A DNA stretch of 64,000 nt from Cohnella thailandensis. GTDB taxonomy: Bacteria; Bacillota; Bacilli; Paenibacillales; Paenibacillaceae. The translations under genes and the position numbers were made by a program. Below are positions 25,093-32,925 of this stretch, one piece after another (position 1 is the first letter of the stretch; the number at the start of each line of letters is the position of its first letter). Under the pieces are notes generated by a model. It had not been told where the DNA came from, did not search any database, and saw nothing but the letters and a program-made list of their open reading frames with translations. The DNA lies in assembly GCF_014212135.1 (NCBI RefSeq), contig NZ_JACJVQ010000006.1, positions 124,001 to 188,000 of the forward strand, read 5' to 3'.

Positions 25093-26082
25093 ATGAAAAA
25101 GACGGAACGAGTGAACCTGATCATGCGCTTCATCAATAACCGAGCGCGTTTTACGATTGCGGAGATTCAGCGGGAGTTCAAGATTTCCCGCGCGACCGCG
25201 ATCCGCGACATTAACGAGATTCAGGCGATGGGTTTCCCGCTGACGACCGAGCTTGGGCGCGGGGGCGGCTACAATGTCCTGCAAAATCAGTATCTGTCCG
25301 CCGTCCGTTTCACGCCGGAAGAACTCAAAGCGATATTTATCAGCTTTATCGCCTCGAAAAATTCGCAGCTGCCTTATTTGCAAAATCGCCGCTCCATCAC
25401 GGAGAAACTCATCGGCATCGCGTCGCAAGCCCAGCACGACGAGCTGATCGAGCTGAATAACATCCTGCTTTTCGAGAATACGAATCCTGCCAATCCGAAC
25501 CTGTTGGAACTCGATGATGCGGCGCCTGCGGAGTTGAACCAGTTGATTTCGCTTGCTGCGCGGGATAAGCACTTGCGCTTGACGTATGAGCCGAATCCTG
25601 GATGGCCTCAGCTGATGGACGTTTTTTTGATTCATATTTTCAACTCGAACGCTCATTGGCTGGTCGAGGTTTATGATCTTGATATGGATGAGTTTCGTTA
25701 TTTGCCTGTCGAGATGCTGCGGGATTCGGCCATTTCCGTGCAGGAGATGAAGCGGTCCGAGCAAGAGATTTTAAGCAAAAAACGGCTTGGCGCACGCGAG
25801 TCGAATCTGGTTGTAAAGCTTGATGCGACTGGGATTCAGCGCTTTAAGCGCATGCATCCGCCGGGGATCATCTTGTCCTTTACAGGGATGTTCCAGTCGA
25901 GCGGGATTTTTAATGTTCAACTGGATGTGACCGACGTTGAAACGCTGGAGTATTATGCGGATTGGCTTTTGTTCTTGGGGAGAGGGGTCGAGTTTGAACG
26001 AATTCCCGATGAGCTGCGTTTGATTTTGGAAGAGCGGTTAAGAGGAAGCGCCGACGCGTTAAGTACAGAATCAACGAAATGA
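25093..26082 (+). CDS. WYL-domain transcriptional regulator (YafY type)
   Basis: This 329-residue regulator has an N-terminal HTH_11 domain (FTIAEIQREFKISRATAIRD, INEIQAMGFPLTTELGRGGG) and a WYL-like ligand-binding region (LRLTYEPNPGWPQLMDVFLI, SNAHWLVEVYDLDMDEFRYL) with a C-terminal WCX-type extension. It is divergent from the two effector-binding genes and is their likely regulator. No ribosome site precedes the ATG, in agreement with the -10 box 6 bases upstream. Confidence 0.83.
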   Translation: MKKTERVNLIMRFINNRARFTIAEIQREFKISRATAIRDINEIQAMGFPLTTELGRGGGYNVLQNQYLSAVRFTPEELKAIFISFIASKNSQLPYLQNRRSITEKLIGIASQAQHDELIELNNILLFENTNPANPNLLELDDAAPAELNQLISLAARDKHLRLTYEPNPGWPQLMDVFLIHIFNSNAHWLVEVYDLDMDEFRYLPVEMLRDSAISVQEMKRSEQEILSKKRLGARESNLVVKLDATGIQRFKRMHPPGIILSFTGMFQSSGIFNVQLDVTDVETLEYYADWLLFLGRGVEFERIPDELRLILEERLRGSADALSTESTK

Positions 26083-26106
26083 TGATGAATAATTTTTTTG
26101 CTTCTC

Positions 26107-26133
26107 TGTCACACTTCACATCCCTTGCCCGTC
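26107..26133 (+). promoter_or_regulatory. ECF41-type promoter
   Basis: TGTCACA (26107-26113), 16 bases, then CGTC (26130-26133) matches the promoter motif known for ECF41 sigma factors. It lies 33 bases before the FAD oxidoreductase gene, whose operon ends with an ECF41 sigma gene, so positive self-control is likely. Confidence 0.75.
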
Positions 26134-26165
26134 ATATTGGCAAAATCGGAAAGGGATGATGAGCG

Positions 26166-27467
26166 ATGCAAAAGGCGGATGTGGTCGTAGTCGGCGGAGG
26201 TATCGCGGGTTTAACTGCCGCAATTTACGCAGCCAAAGCCGGGAAGCAAGCATTGGTCATTGAAAAACAAAATCGCTTAGGCGGCCGGGCCATCTCCAAC
26301 AAGAAGAAAGGAGCTTACTTCAATTTGGGCGCGCATTCCTTGTATCAGGGGGATGCTTACGCGACTTTCCGGGAATTGGGGTTGACCTTGCATGGAAAGC
26401 GGCCCTCATCGTTTGCTTATGGCGTTTGGAAAGGGAAATTGAACGCCTTGCCTTCGGATATGAAATCCTTGTTTACGACCCCTCTTTTGTCTTGGCAAGG
26501 AAAGATGGAGTTTGCTTCCTGTCTTATGAAAGTTAAAAAGGCGGATACTCGCCCATTTGACCGGATGAGCATCCGCGAATGGGTGGAAGGGAATTTGCGA
26601 GATCCCATGGTGCGCAATATCTTCTATTCGTTACTTCGCGCCGTATGTTATGTGGTCGGGCCGGATTTGCCGGCCGCGGGACCTGTATTGAAACAGCTGC
26701 AGAATGCCCTTAAAGGCGCGTTGTACCTGGATCGCGGCTGGGGCGAGTTGGTAGAGGAATTGCGGAGCAAGGCATCCGACCTGGGAGTACGGTTGGTAAC
26801 GAACGCCAAGGTCTCGTCCATCGATACCCGTGGAGGGATCGTGCGGCAGGTTATCTGCGAAGACGGAACGAGAATCGATTCGCACCATGTTATCCTTGCC
26901 ACATCGCCTTCTGTTGCCCATGAGTTGGTGCCCTTTGCAGAAAAAACCGCCCTTCATACCTGGAAAGAACAGGCGATCGAGGTCACCGCGGCTTGCCTGG
27001 ATGTGGCTTTGAAACGACTTCCCGAGCCTAAACGACAATTCGCTTACGGGATTGATCAGACCGTGCTTCTTAGCAATTATTCGCGTGCAGCTAATCTAAG
27101 CGACGATGGCGCGCAAGTCATATCGCTCATTAAGTACCAAGGGAAAGAACCGAACCCGGATAAGGATTTGCAAGAACTGGAAGGCATGCTGGATTTGATG
27201 CAGCCGGGATGGCGGGAAGAATTGATTGTCAAGCAGTACCTTCCTAAAATGACGGTTTGTCACGACTTTATGCATATGAAACGTCATGAGAATCCCGGAC
27301 CCGCCGTCCCGGAAATACAAGGATTATACGTAGCAGGAGAATGGGCGTCGCACGGTGAAGTATTGGTTGATGCCGCGACGGCAAGCGCCAAAAGAGCCGT
27401 ACAACACATGCTCTCCCTTGAGAGTCAGGAGAGGAACGCCTTTCATGAGCACAGAGGAATTATATAA
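26166..27467 (+). CDS. FAD-dependent amine oxidase/phytoene desaturase-like protein
   Basis: This 433-residue flavoprotein has an N-terminal dinucleotide motif (VVVVGGGIAGLTAAIYAAKA), a GG doublet (RLGGRAISN) and the C-terminal FAD contact (GLYVAGEWASHGEVLVDAAT). It belongs to the amine oxidase/phytoene desaturase/protoporphyrinogen oxidase-like superfamily; the substrate is not evident. ATG 26166 follows AAAGGGATGATGAG. Its end overlaps the ECF41 sigma gene by 23 bases. ECF41 sigma factors typically sit beside an oxidoreductase, decarboxylase or epimerase, and this gene fills that role. Confidence 0.83.
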   Translation: MQKADVVVVGGGIAGLTAAIYAAKAGKQALVIEKQNRLGGRAISNKKKGAYFNLGAHSLYQGDAYATFRELGLTLHGKRPSSFAYGVWKGKLNALPSDMKSLFTTPLLSWQGKMEFASCLMKVKKADTRPFDRMSIREWVEGNLRDPMVRNIFYSLLRAVCYVVGPDLPAAGPVLKQLQNALKGALYLDRGWGELVEELRSKASDLGVRLVTNAKVSSIDTRGGIVRQVICEDGTRIDSHHVILATSPSVAHELVPFAEKTALHTWKEQAIEVTAACLDVALKRLPEPKRQFAYGIDQTVLLSNYSRAANLSDDGAQVISLIKYQGKEPNPDKDLQELEGMLDLMQPGWREELIVKQYLPKMTVCHDFMHMKRHENPGPAVPEIQGLYVAGEWASHGEVLVDAATASAKRAVQHMLSLESQERNAFHEHRGII

Positions 27468-28308
27468 ACGTTACAGAACGGAGCTGTTCTCATTAGCCTA
27501 TCGAATGCTCGGGAGCGTCATGGATGCGGAGGATATCGTACAAGATGCTTACTTGAGCTATGACGGACTGTCCGACGTCGGGAGCATTCGAAACGAAAGG
27601 GCGTTTCTATATAAAATCGTAACGAACCGATGCCTTGATCTCTTGCGTTCGTCGGCCAAGAAACGGGAAATGTATGTCGGTCCATGGCTTCCGGAGCCGT
27701 TGATGGATAAAGGAGCTTCGGATGACGATCCATCCAACAGGTATTTGCGGTCGGAGTCGATCTCCACGGCTTATTTACTGCTTCTGCAGCAACTGAGCGC
27801 AACGGAAAGGGCGGTTTTTCTTCTTCGGGAGATCTTTCATTATTCGTTCGAAGAAATTGCCGATATCGTCGGGAAAAGCAGCACGAATTGCCGGCAAATT
27901 TTCCACCGCGCCAAAAAAAGCATCCACTTCGACCCGGACCAGCAGCCGTCGGTTTCCATTGCGGAAGAGAAGGTTAAAGAGTTCGTGAAATCGCTCTTGC
28001 AAGGAAATACGACGAAGCTTCTTGAACTGGTTAGCGAGAATGTCGTGCTCTACTCGGACGGCGGAGGCAAAGTAAGCGCGGCGAAAGTGCCTGTTGTCGG
28101 GTTTGAGCAAGTGCTGAAGCTGCATCAAAGTGTGATCGAATTGCATGCGGGTAAAATGACGTTCTCGTTCCGCAAGGTGAATGGGCTCCCCGGAATTCTC
28201 ATTCGATTGGAGGAAGGGATTCAATATGTTTATTCTTTCGCCTATCGGGATCATAAAATCGAAGCGATCTATAATGTTGCAAATCCGGAAAAGTTAAGAC
28301 ACCTATAG
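27445..28308 (+). CDS. ECF41-type RNA polymerase sigma factor with SnoaL-like C-terminus
   Basis: This 287-residue sigma factor has sigma-70 region 2 (ELFSLAYRMLGSVMDAEDIV, QDAYLSYDG), region 4 (LSATERAVFLLREIFHYSFE, EIADIVGKSSTNCRQIFHRA) and a C-terminal SnoaL-like domain with the ECF41 pattern YSDGGGKVSAAKVPVVG. In ECF41 factors this domain replaces a separate anti-sigma factor. ATG 27445 follows AGGAGAGG and lies inside the end of the flavoprotein gene; the upstream GTG extension is not supported. An ECF41 promoter motif heads the operon. Confidence 0.88.
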   Translation: MSTEELYKRYRTELFSLAYRMLGSVMDAEDIVQDAYLSYDGLSDVGSIRNERAFLYKIVTNRCLDLLRSSAKKREMYVGPWLPEPLMDKGASDDDPSNRYLRSESISTAYLLLLQQLSATERAVFLLREIFHYSFEEIADIVGKSSTNCRQIFHRAKKSIHFDPDQQPSVSIAEEKVKEFVKSLLQGNTTKLLELVSENVVLYSDGGGKVSAAKVPVVGFEQVLKLHQSVIELHAGKMTFSFRKVNGLPGILIRLEEGIQYVYSFAYRDHKIEAIYNVANPEKLRHL

Positions 28309-28321
28309 GATCGCTGCGTAA

Positions 28322-28365
28322 AAGCTCGAAAGGAGTTGCCGAGGCACTCCTTTCGAGCTTTTTTT
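28322..28365 (+). terminator. Strong terminator after ECF41 sigma gene
   Basis: AAGCTCGAAAGGAGT (28322-28336) and ACTCCTTTCGAGCTT (28346-28360) form a perfect 15-bp stem followed by TTTTT. Confidence 0.92.
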
Positions 28366-28400
28366 GACCCGATATTTTTGCGGATTCCTTGTGGTGCAGT

Positions 28401-29144
28401 TTAAATAAAACCGCCATTAACGCGGAGCGTTTGCCCCGTTACCCACTGCGATTCTTCGCTCGCAAGAAAGAGGATCACGCCCGCAATGTCCTCGGTTTCC
28501 CCGAGTCGTCCGAATGCGTTCATGTTGGCAAGCCCCTGGATTTGTTCCGGCGTTTTGCCAACCGTGAAGAGCTCGGTATTAATAGGGCCGGGCGCTACGG
28601 CATTAATCGTGATGTTTCTCCTTCCAAGCTCCTTAGCCAATTGACGCGTGAATTGTTCGACGGCTCCTTTAGAGCCGGCATACAGGCTATAGGCCGGGAA
28701 CATTTGACCCGTCACCGAAGTGGAGAAGTTGATGATGCGGCCATTTGATTCCAGATGCTTCGCCGCAAGCTGGCATGAAAAGTAGGTCCCTTTGACATTA
28801 ATCGCAAAAAGCCGATCGTAATCCGCTTCCGTAACATCGCCAATAGGTTTCGTAATGATGATCCCCGCGTTGTTCACCACAATATCAAGCTTTCCGAACG
28901 TATTAAGGGTTTCTTGATAGAGTTTTTCCAACTCGCTCAAACGGCCGATATCGGCCTGAATCGCCGTCGCTTCTCCGCCGTTCCTTTTTATAGCCTGTAC
29001 GACCTCTGCCGCCTGCTCCGAACGGTTCGCATAATTGATGACCACCTTCGCGCCATTCTGTGCTAAATTTTCGGCTATTGTCCTGCCGATTCCTCTGGAC
29101 GCTCCGGTGATTAAAGCCGCTTTACCGGCAAGCTTCTTATCCAT
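28401..29144 (-). CDS. SDR family oxidoreductase
   Basis: This 247-residue short-chain dehydrogenase has TGASRGIG (residues 13-20), NNAG, the catalytic Ser in INFSTSVTG, YAGSKG for YxxxK and C-terminal SQWVTGQTLRVNGGF. ATG 29144 follows AAGGGAGGT. It is last in a leftward operon after an FMN reductase and an A/B-barrel (Dabb) protein, all divergent from the MmyB-type regulator at 30223. The set looks like an electrophile or quinone-stress response unit. Confidence 0.87.
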   Translation of the reverse strand: MDKKLAGKAALITGASRGIGRTIAENLAQNGAKVVINYANRSEQAAEVVQAIKRNGGEATAIQADIGRLSELEKLYQETLNTFGKLDIVVNNAGIIITKPIGDVTEADYDRLFAINVKGTYFSCQLAAKHLESNGRIINFSTSVTGQMFPAYSLYAGSKGAVEQFTRQLAKELGRRNITINAVAPGPINTELFTVGKTPEQIQGLANMNAFGRLGETEDIAGVILFLASEESQWVTGQTLRVNGGFI

Positions 29145-29166
29145 TGTTTACCTCCCTTCTGAGGCG

Positions 29167-29469
29167 TTAAGCAAACGGGTAATCCATAACGACGATCCCT
29201 TCGACATATGGGCCGATGGATTGCAATAATTGTTGATGCAGGGGGTGCTGAATATAATCCCGGCAAGCCTGTTGATCCTCGAAGGTAACTCGGATCCCCA
29301 GCGTAAAACCTTGCATATGCTCTACTTCCTCCGTAACGTTAATTCCGGCGCTAAGATCCACGATCCCCGGAATGTTCCCCTTAAAGTCATGCGCGCGCTT
29401 TATCGCGCCATCTTTCACTTCATTAGGAACATCAGGCTTAAACTTCAATAGCACAATATGCTCGAACAT
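29167..29469 (-). CDS. Dabb (stress-responsive A/B barrel) domain protein
   Basis: This 100-residue protein starts MFEHIVLLKFKPDVPNEVKD and has EEVEHMQGFTLGIRVTFEDQ and YIQHPLHQQLL, the signature order of the Dabb dimeric alpha-beta barrel. ATG 29469 follows GGAGGG; an upstream TTG in frame is less likely. Dabb proteins are often small ligand binders or cofactorless enzymes. It lies between the FMN reductase and SDR genes of one operon. Confidence 0.82.
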   Translation of the reverse strand: MFEHIVLLKFKPDVPNEVKDGAIKRAHDFKGNIPGIVDLSAGINVTEEVEHMQGFTLGIRVTFEDQQACRDYIQHPLHQQLLQSIGPYVEGIVVMDYPFA

Positions 29470-29499
29470 CTGTTTTCCCTCCAAGGTTCCTGATTTTCG

Positions 29500-30063
29500 T
29501 TAGCTCTGCAGCTGCTTCAATCGGGATTGTTCCTTCATCCATGTCACGAAGTTCTCGGCTACGAGATCAAGGAACTTTATTGTCGGTTCGTCCGTCAGTT
29601 CGCCCTTCTCATTAAGTTTCTCATGCACCAGGCCGATGTAAACTTCATTCCCCGGCAACAGCGGCGAGGAGATGCCGGACGAGAACAGAATGTCGCGCAG
29701 ATGGCCCTGCGCTTTGACCGACCCCAACAATCCCATGGAAGATCCTACGATCCAAGAGGGCTTCCCGTTCATGACCCGGTCGACGCGGGATAACCAGTCA
29801 ATCGCATTGGCCATAACGCCGGGAATGGTCGAATTATACTCCGGAGTGACCCATAACACCGCATCGGCAGCAGCGACTTTGGCCTTGAAATCGATCACCG
29901 ACTGCGGCGGAGCCGACTCGATATCCTGATCGTAAAAGGGGAGATCCCGAATGTTCAGCACATCCAACTGAAAAAGATGCTGATAACGATTCTGAATATA
30001 ACGGGCTAACTTCAAGTTGTACGATTCTTTGCGAATGCTTCCGACAATGGCAGCTACTTTCAT
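29500..30063 (-). CDS. NADPH-dependent FMN reductase
   Basis: This 187-residue flavodoxin-like reductase has the FMN phosphate loop GSIRKESYN (residues 8-16), the flavin-contacting TPEYNSTIPGVMANAIDW segment and GSSMGLLGSVKAQGHLRDIL. It belongs to the NADPH_FMN_red/chromate-azoreductase family and reduces flavin, quinones or azo compounds in the cytosol. ATG 30063 follows AGGTGATG. It is the first gene of the operon facing the MmyB-type regulator. Confidence 0.87.
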   Translation of the reverse strand: MKVAAIVGSIRKESYNLKLARYIQNRYQHLFQLDVLNIRDLPFYDQDIESAPPQSVIDFKAKVAAADAVLWVTPEYNSTIPGVMANAIDWLSRVDRVMNGKPSWIVGSSMGLLGSVKAQGHLRDILFSSGISSPLLPGNEVYIGLVHEKLNEKGELTDEPTIKFLDLVAENFVTWMKEQSRLKQLQS

Positions 30064-30173
30064 TCACATCACCTCATCCGATAATCGTTGTCCATCCATT
30101 CTTGCAATTCTTCCTAAGGAGGACATAGACTAGTGTATATGGACTTGGCGAGGCTAGGGAGAGATCCGGTTAT

Positions 30174-30194
30174 CGTAGGATTGGAAATCCTACG
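30174..30194. promoter_or_regulatory. Perfect palindrome CGTAGGATT-GGA-AATCCTACG
   Basis: Nine-base perfect arms with a 3-base centre lie between the FMN reductase and regulator starts. It is the best operator candidate for the MmyB-type regulator at 30223. Confidence 0.7.
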
Positions 30195-30222
30195 TTCATG
30201 AATAGTTAGGAGGCTGGAGATC

Positions 30223-31101
30223 ATGGCGAACAGATTGGACCGTTACGAGGAACTGTCCCGTTTCCTGCGCACGCGCCGGGAACGAATGACCCCTCAGGAA
30301 GCAGGGTTGCCGGAGTCCGGACGCAGAAGGACGCCCGGACTTCGCCGAAGCGAGGTCGCTATGCTGGCGGACGTGGGGCTGGATTGGTATACCTACTTGG
30401 AACAAGGGCGCCATATCAACGTCTCCGCCGAGGTTCTTGATCGCATAGCGGAAGTGCTTCGGCTAGAGGAATCGGAACGCAGGCATCTCTACCATCTTGC
30501 CCGGAAGCAATTCCCCTTGATCGATACGAAGCAGCCCTCTAAGGTAACGCCGGAGCTTCAACGATTTCTGGATAGCCAGAACCTGTCCCCGGCGAATGTC
30601 ATGGATGGGCGTATGAACATCATTGCCTGGAATGAAGCCTACTGCGCGTTGAACGGGGATCTCGCGGCTATGACGGATAGGGAGCGCAATTTTGTATGGA
30701 TGACGTTTACTTCTCCTCGTTTCCGCTACGTTAAGGGAGACCAATGGGAACTGCATGCGCGACGGATCGTCGCTAATTTCCATGCGGGGTATGCGCGTCA
30801 CGGCGACGATCCTTGGTGGTCGGAACAATTCGAGGCGCTGTCGCAGGCCAGCAGGGAGTTTCGGGAATTTTGGGATTCCCAGGAGGTTCTCGATGCCATC
30901 GATGCTCCCAAGACGCTGCATTGTCCGAATCTCGGGAAGTTAAACTTCGATCTTGTATCTTTTCAGTATGTGAACGATGCAAACTTGACCGTGACCATCC
31001 ATGTTCCCCATCAAGACGGCACGATGGAAAAGATGCAGCGTCTGTTGAGCGATTATCGGAGCCAACATTCGGAACCTTCTGACTCTGTCCAAAGAGTTTA
31101 G
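30223..31101 (+). CDS. XRE/MmyB-type transcriptional regulator
   Basis: This 292-residue protein has an N-terminal XRE helix-turn-helix (RRTPGLRRSEVAMLADVGLD, WYTYLEQGRHINVSAEVLDR) and a C-terminal MmyB-like PAS ligand domain (NVMDGRMNIIAWNEAYCALN, CPNLGKLNFDLVSFQYVNDA). ATG 30223 follows TTAGGAGG. It is the intact paralogue of the interrupted gene at 6056. It is divergent from the FMN reductase/Dabb/SDR operon with a palindrome between, and is the probable regulator of that operon. Relatives often bind fatty acids or reductase substrates. Confidence 0.86.
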   Translation: MANRLDRYEELSRFLRTRRERMTPQEAGLPESGRRRTPGLRRSEVAMLADVGLDWYTYLEQGRHINVSAEVLDRIAEVLRLEESERRHLYHLARKQFPLIDTKQPSKVTPELQRFLDSQNLSPANVMDGRMNIIAWNEAYCALNGDLAAMTDRERNFVWMTFTSPRFRYVKGDQWELHARRIVANFHAGYARHGDDPWWSEQFEALSQASREFREFWDSQEVLDAIDAPKTLHCPNLGKLNFDLVSFQYVNDANLTVTIHVPHQDGTMEKMQRLLSDYRSQHSEPSDSVQRV

Positions 31102-31109
31102 AGTGGCTG

Positions 31110-31204
31110 GATTGGATGCGAATCCGGATTTGAAGACATACCGATGATTTTACGGTTGCGAGAACGTCTATCCTTATGAATCGCAAATCCGATTCAATCC
31201 AATC
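31110..31204. repeat. 95-bp element with 21-bp inverted ends
   Basis: The left end (31110-31132) and right end (31184-31204) share GATTGGAT, GAATC and GGATTTG in inverted order, differing by small insertions, around a 51-base centre. It lies just after the regulator gene and reaches the ribosome site of the VOC gene. It could be a decayed MITE or a large mRNA stem. Confidence 0.5.
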
Positions 31205-31221
31205 TCGAGGAGGAACACTCC

Positions 31222-31644
31222 ATGAAGGTAAAACTTACCCCCTATATTACTTTGGAGGGGCGCGCAAAAGAAGCTATTCGGTTTTATGAACAAGTCATCG
31301 GTGCAGAAGTCCTCTCCATCACTACTTACGGTGAAATGCCGGACATGCCTAATACGTTCACGGACGAGCTGAAGGGTCTTGTGGCACACGCCAAGTTAAA
31401 AGTCGGCGAAACGGAGCTCATGTTCTCGGATGCTCCAGGCGGTACGCCTATTAAGGACGGGAAACGGGTAACCATTTGTATTACCACAAACGAAGTGGAA
31501 AAATCTAAAAGTATTTATGAAGCATTGCGACAAGAAGGTCAAGTCAATTTGCCCTTTAAAGAGGAAACTTTTAGTCCTGGGTTTGGCGATGTAACGGACA
31601 AATTCGGCGTGACATTTCAAATATATACGGAAATTGAAGACTAG
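31222..31644 (+). CDS. VOC family protein (PhnB/glyoxalase-like)
   Basis: This 140-residue vicinal-oxygen-chelate protein (MKVKLTPYITLEGRAKEAIR, FYEQVIGAEVLSITTYGEMP, GDVTDKFGVTFQIYTEIED) is of the PhnB/3-demethylubiquinone methyltransferase-like group. Metal ligands are not obvious. ATG 31222 follows GAGGAGGAA. It is closed by a terminator at 31654. It may be an antibiotic-binding or isomerase-type VOC protein; the function is unassigned. Confidence 0.85.
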   Translation: MKVKLTPYITLEGRAKEAIRFYEQVIGAEVLSITTYGEMPDMPNTFTDELKGLVAHAKLKVGETELMFSDAPGGTPIKDGKRVTICITTNEVEKSKSIYEALRQEGQVNLPFKEETFSPGFGDVTDKFGVTFQIYTEIED

Positions 31645-31653
31645 ACTCCGGAT

Positions 31654-31688
31654 AAGAGTTGCACAAGATGACGGTGCGACTCTTTTTC
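31654..31688 (+). terminator. Terminator after VOC gene
   Basis: AAGAGTTGCAC pairs with GTGCGACTCTT (one G-T pair) around a 9-base loop, followed by TTTC. Confidence 0.82.
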
Positions 31689-31691
31689 TTT

Positions 31692-32063
31692 TTAAAACTT
31701 TTCCAAAACCTTGGATTTATCGCCATAAACCTTCTCCAAGTGATCCTCTCCCCAATAGCATAAATGGTCTAGCGCGGGCTTTAATCCCCATCCGTAGGAA
31801 GTTAACGTATACTCCATTTTAGGCGGGATTTCGTTATAAACCTTTCGTGCAACAATCTCATCCTTTTCCAGGCCTCTTAGTTGAGCAGTCAGCATTTTAT
31901 GGGAAATGTCAGGCATTAAGCGGCGAAGCTCAGAAGTCCGTTTCGGCCCTGCCATCAGATGATAGATGATTAAAGGCTTCCATTTGCCCCCCATTACTTC
32001 CAATGCCGCCTCCACTCCGACTTTATACTTCTTTGGAACGTTATTCTCCCTCTGTTCAGTCAT
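31692..32063 (-). CDS. HxlR family transcriptional regulator
   Basis: This 123-residue winged-helix protein has the HxlR core ALEVMGGKWKPLIIYHLMAG, RTSELRRLMPDISHKMLTAQ, and LRGLEKDEIVARKVYNEIPP with the wing. ATG 32063 follows AAGGAGGAA. It is divergent from the flavodoxin-like quinone reductase at 32244, which it probably controls through the inverted repeat at 32098-32149. HxlR proteins commonly sense quinones, aldehydes or thiol stress; the only cysteine is near the C-terminus (DHLCYWGEDH). Confidence 0.88.
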   Translation of the reverse strand: MTEQRENNVPKKYKVGVEAALEVMGGKWKPLIIYHLMAGPKRTSELRRLMPDISHKMLTAQLRGLEKDEIVARKVYNEIPPKMEYTLTSYGWGLKPALDHLCYWGEDHLEKVYGDKSKVLEKF

Positions 32064-32097
32064 CTTCCGGTTCCTCCTTCTAGGACATCTATCTAGG

Positions 32098-32149
32098 GCA
32101 CTTCCAAGTTCCTATGGCACCCGCGCGATCCTATAGAACTAGAAAGTGC
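32098..32149. promoter_or_regulatory. Long inverted repeat, probable HxlR operator
   Basis: GCACTTCCAAGTTCCTAT (32098-32115) and CTATAGAACTAGAAAGTGC (32131-32149) form imperfect arms around a 15-base centre in the HxlR/quinone reductase gap. Confidence 0.6.
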
Positions 32150-32243
32150 GTTCTTCCCGGTTATTGCAGTCCTGTTTATAATAGCATCAGCAATTGACCA
32201 AGACTACAAATCAGCTATTGAGAAAAGGGAGTGAGGATCAAGT

Positions 32244-32828
32244 ATGCGAGTATTATGTGTAGTTTCGCACCCGAGAAAAGATTCCCTGACCTTTCAGGTT
32301 GCCGATCGTTTCGTCCGAGGTCTTGCCGAGGCCGGCCATAACTATGAGATATTGGATTTGCACGGGATTGGCTTTGATCCGGTTCTACAAGGCGCAGACG
32401 AACCTGATTTCTCAGCAGCGGAACAGTCCTTTTCCCCTGAGGTCGAAGTGGAAATAAAGCGAATGAAGGAGCATGATGCCTTGGCATTCCTGTTTCCGAT
32501 CTGGTGGTGGAATTTGCCGGCCATGCTAAAGGGTTATATTGACCGTGTATGGAACAATGGGTTTGCGTACGGTTCGAACCGGCTTCCCCATCGGCATGTC
32601 TTGTGGATTGGTTTGGCGGGAGTTTCCGAAGCACAGATGAAAAAACGCAACTATGATGAGATGATTACTCATCTGCTCAATGTGGGGATTGCCGATTATT
32701 GCGGCGTTTCCCATTCCAAAGTTGAATTTTTATACGAGACCTTGGATTCGGATCCCAAGCATTATGAGAGGCTGCTTAATCATGCTCATCACTTAGGGTT
32801 GAATTATGCCAAGGAACCGCAGCATTAA
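32244..32828 (+). CDS. NAD(P)H:quinone oxidoreductase, flavodoxin-like fold
   Basis: This 194-residue protein of the MdaB/KefF/YwrO family begins MRVLCVVSHPRKDSLTFQVA (FMN/FAD phosphate loop) and has the active-site segment FLFPIWWWNLPAMLKGYIDR followed by VWNNGFAYG. It carries out two-electron quinone or nitro-compound reduction in the cytosol. ATG 32244 follows AAAGGGAGTGAGG. It is divergent from the HxlR regulator and ends in a very strong terminator. Confidence 0.88.
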   Translation: MRVLCVVSHPRKDSLTFQVADRFVRGLAEAGHNYEILDLHGIGFDPVLQGADEPDFSAAEQSFSPEVEVEIKRMKEHDALAFLFPIWWWNLPAMLKGYIDRVWNNGFAYGSNRLPHRHVLWIGLAGVSEAQMKKRNYDEMITHLLNVGIADYCGVSHSKVEFLYETLDSDPKHYERLLNHAHHLGLNYAKEPQH

Positions 32829-32839
32829 GTTAAGCCTGA

Positions 32840-32895
32840 ACGAAGAAAACAACACGTAGGGCGGTATTCGCTCGTGTTGTTTTCTTCGTGTTTTT
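32840..32895 (+). terminator. Very strong bidirectional terminator
   Basis: ACGAAGAAAACAACACG (32840-32856) pairs perfectly over 17 bp with CGTGTTGTTTTCTTCGT (32873-32889), followed by GTTTTT. Confidence 0.92.
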
Positions 32896-32925
32896 ATCCA
32901 TGCGTCAATTTCATACATGTTGCGT

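Noticed and set aside
25036..25764. Minus-strand frame of about 242 codons opposite the WYL regulator
   Set aside because: It is antisense to a well-supported regulator, is rich in Arg and Gln, and lacks a start signal.
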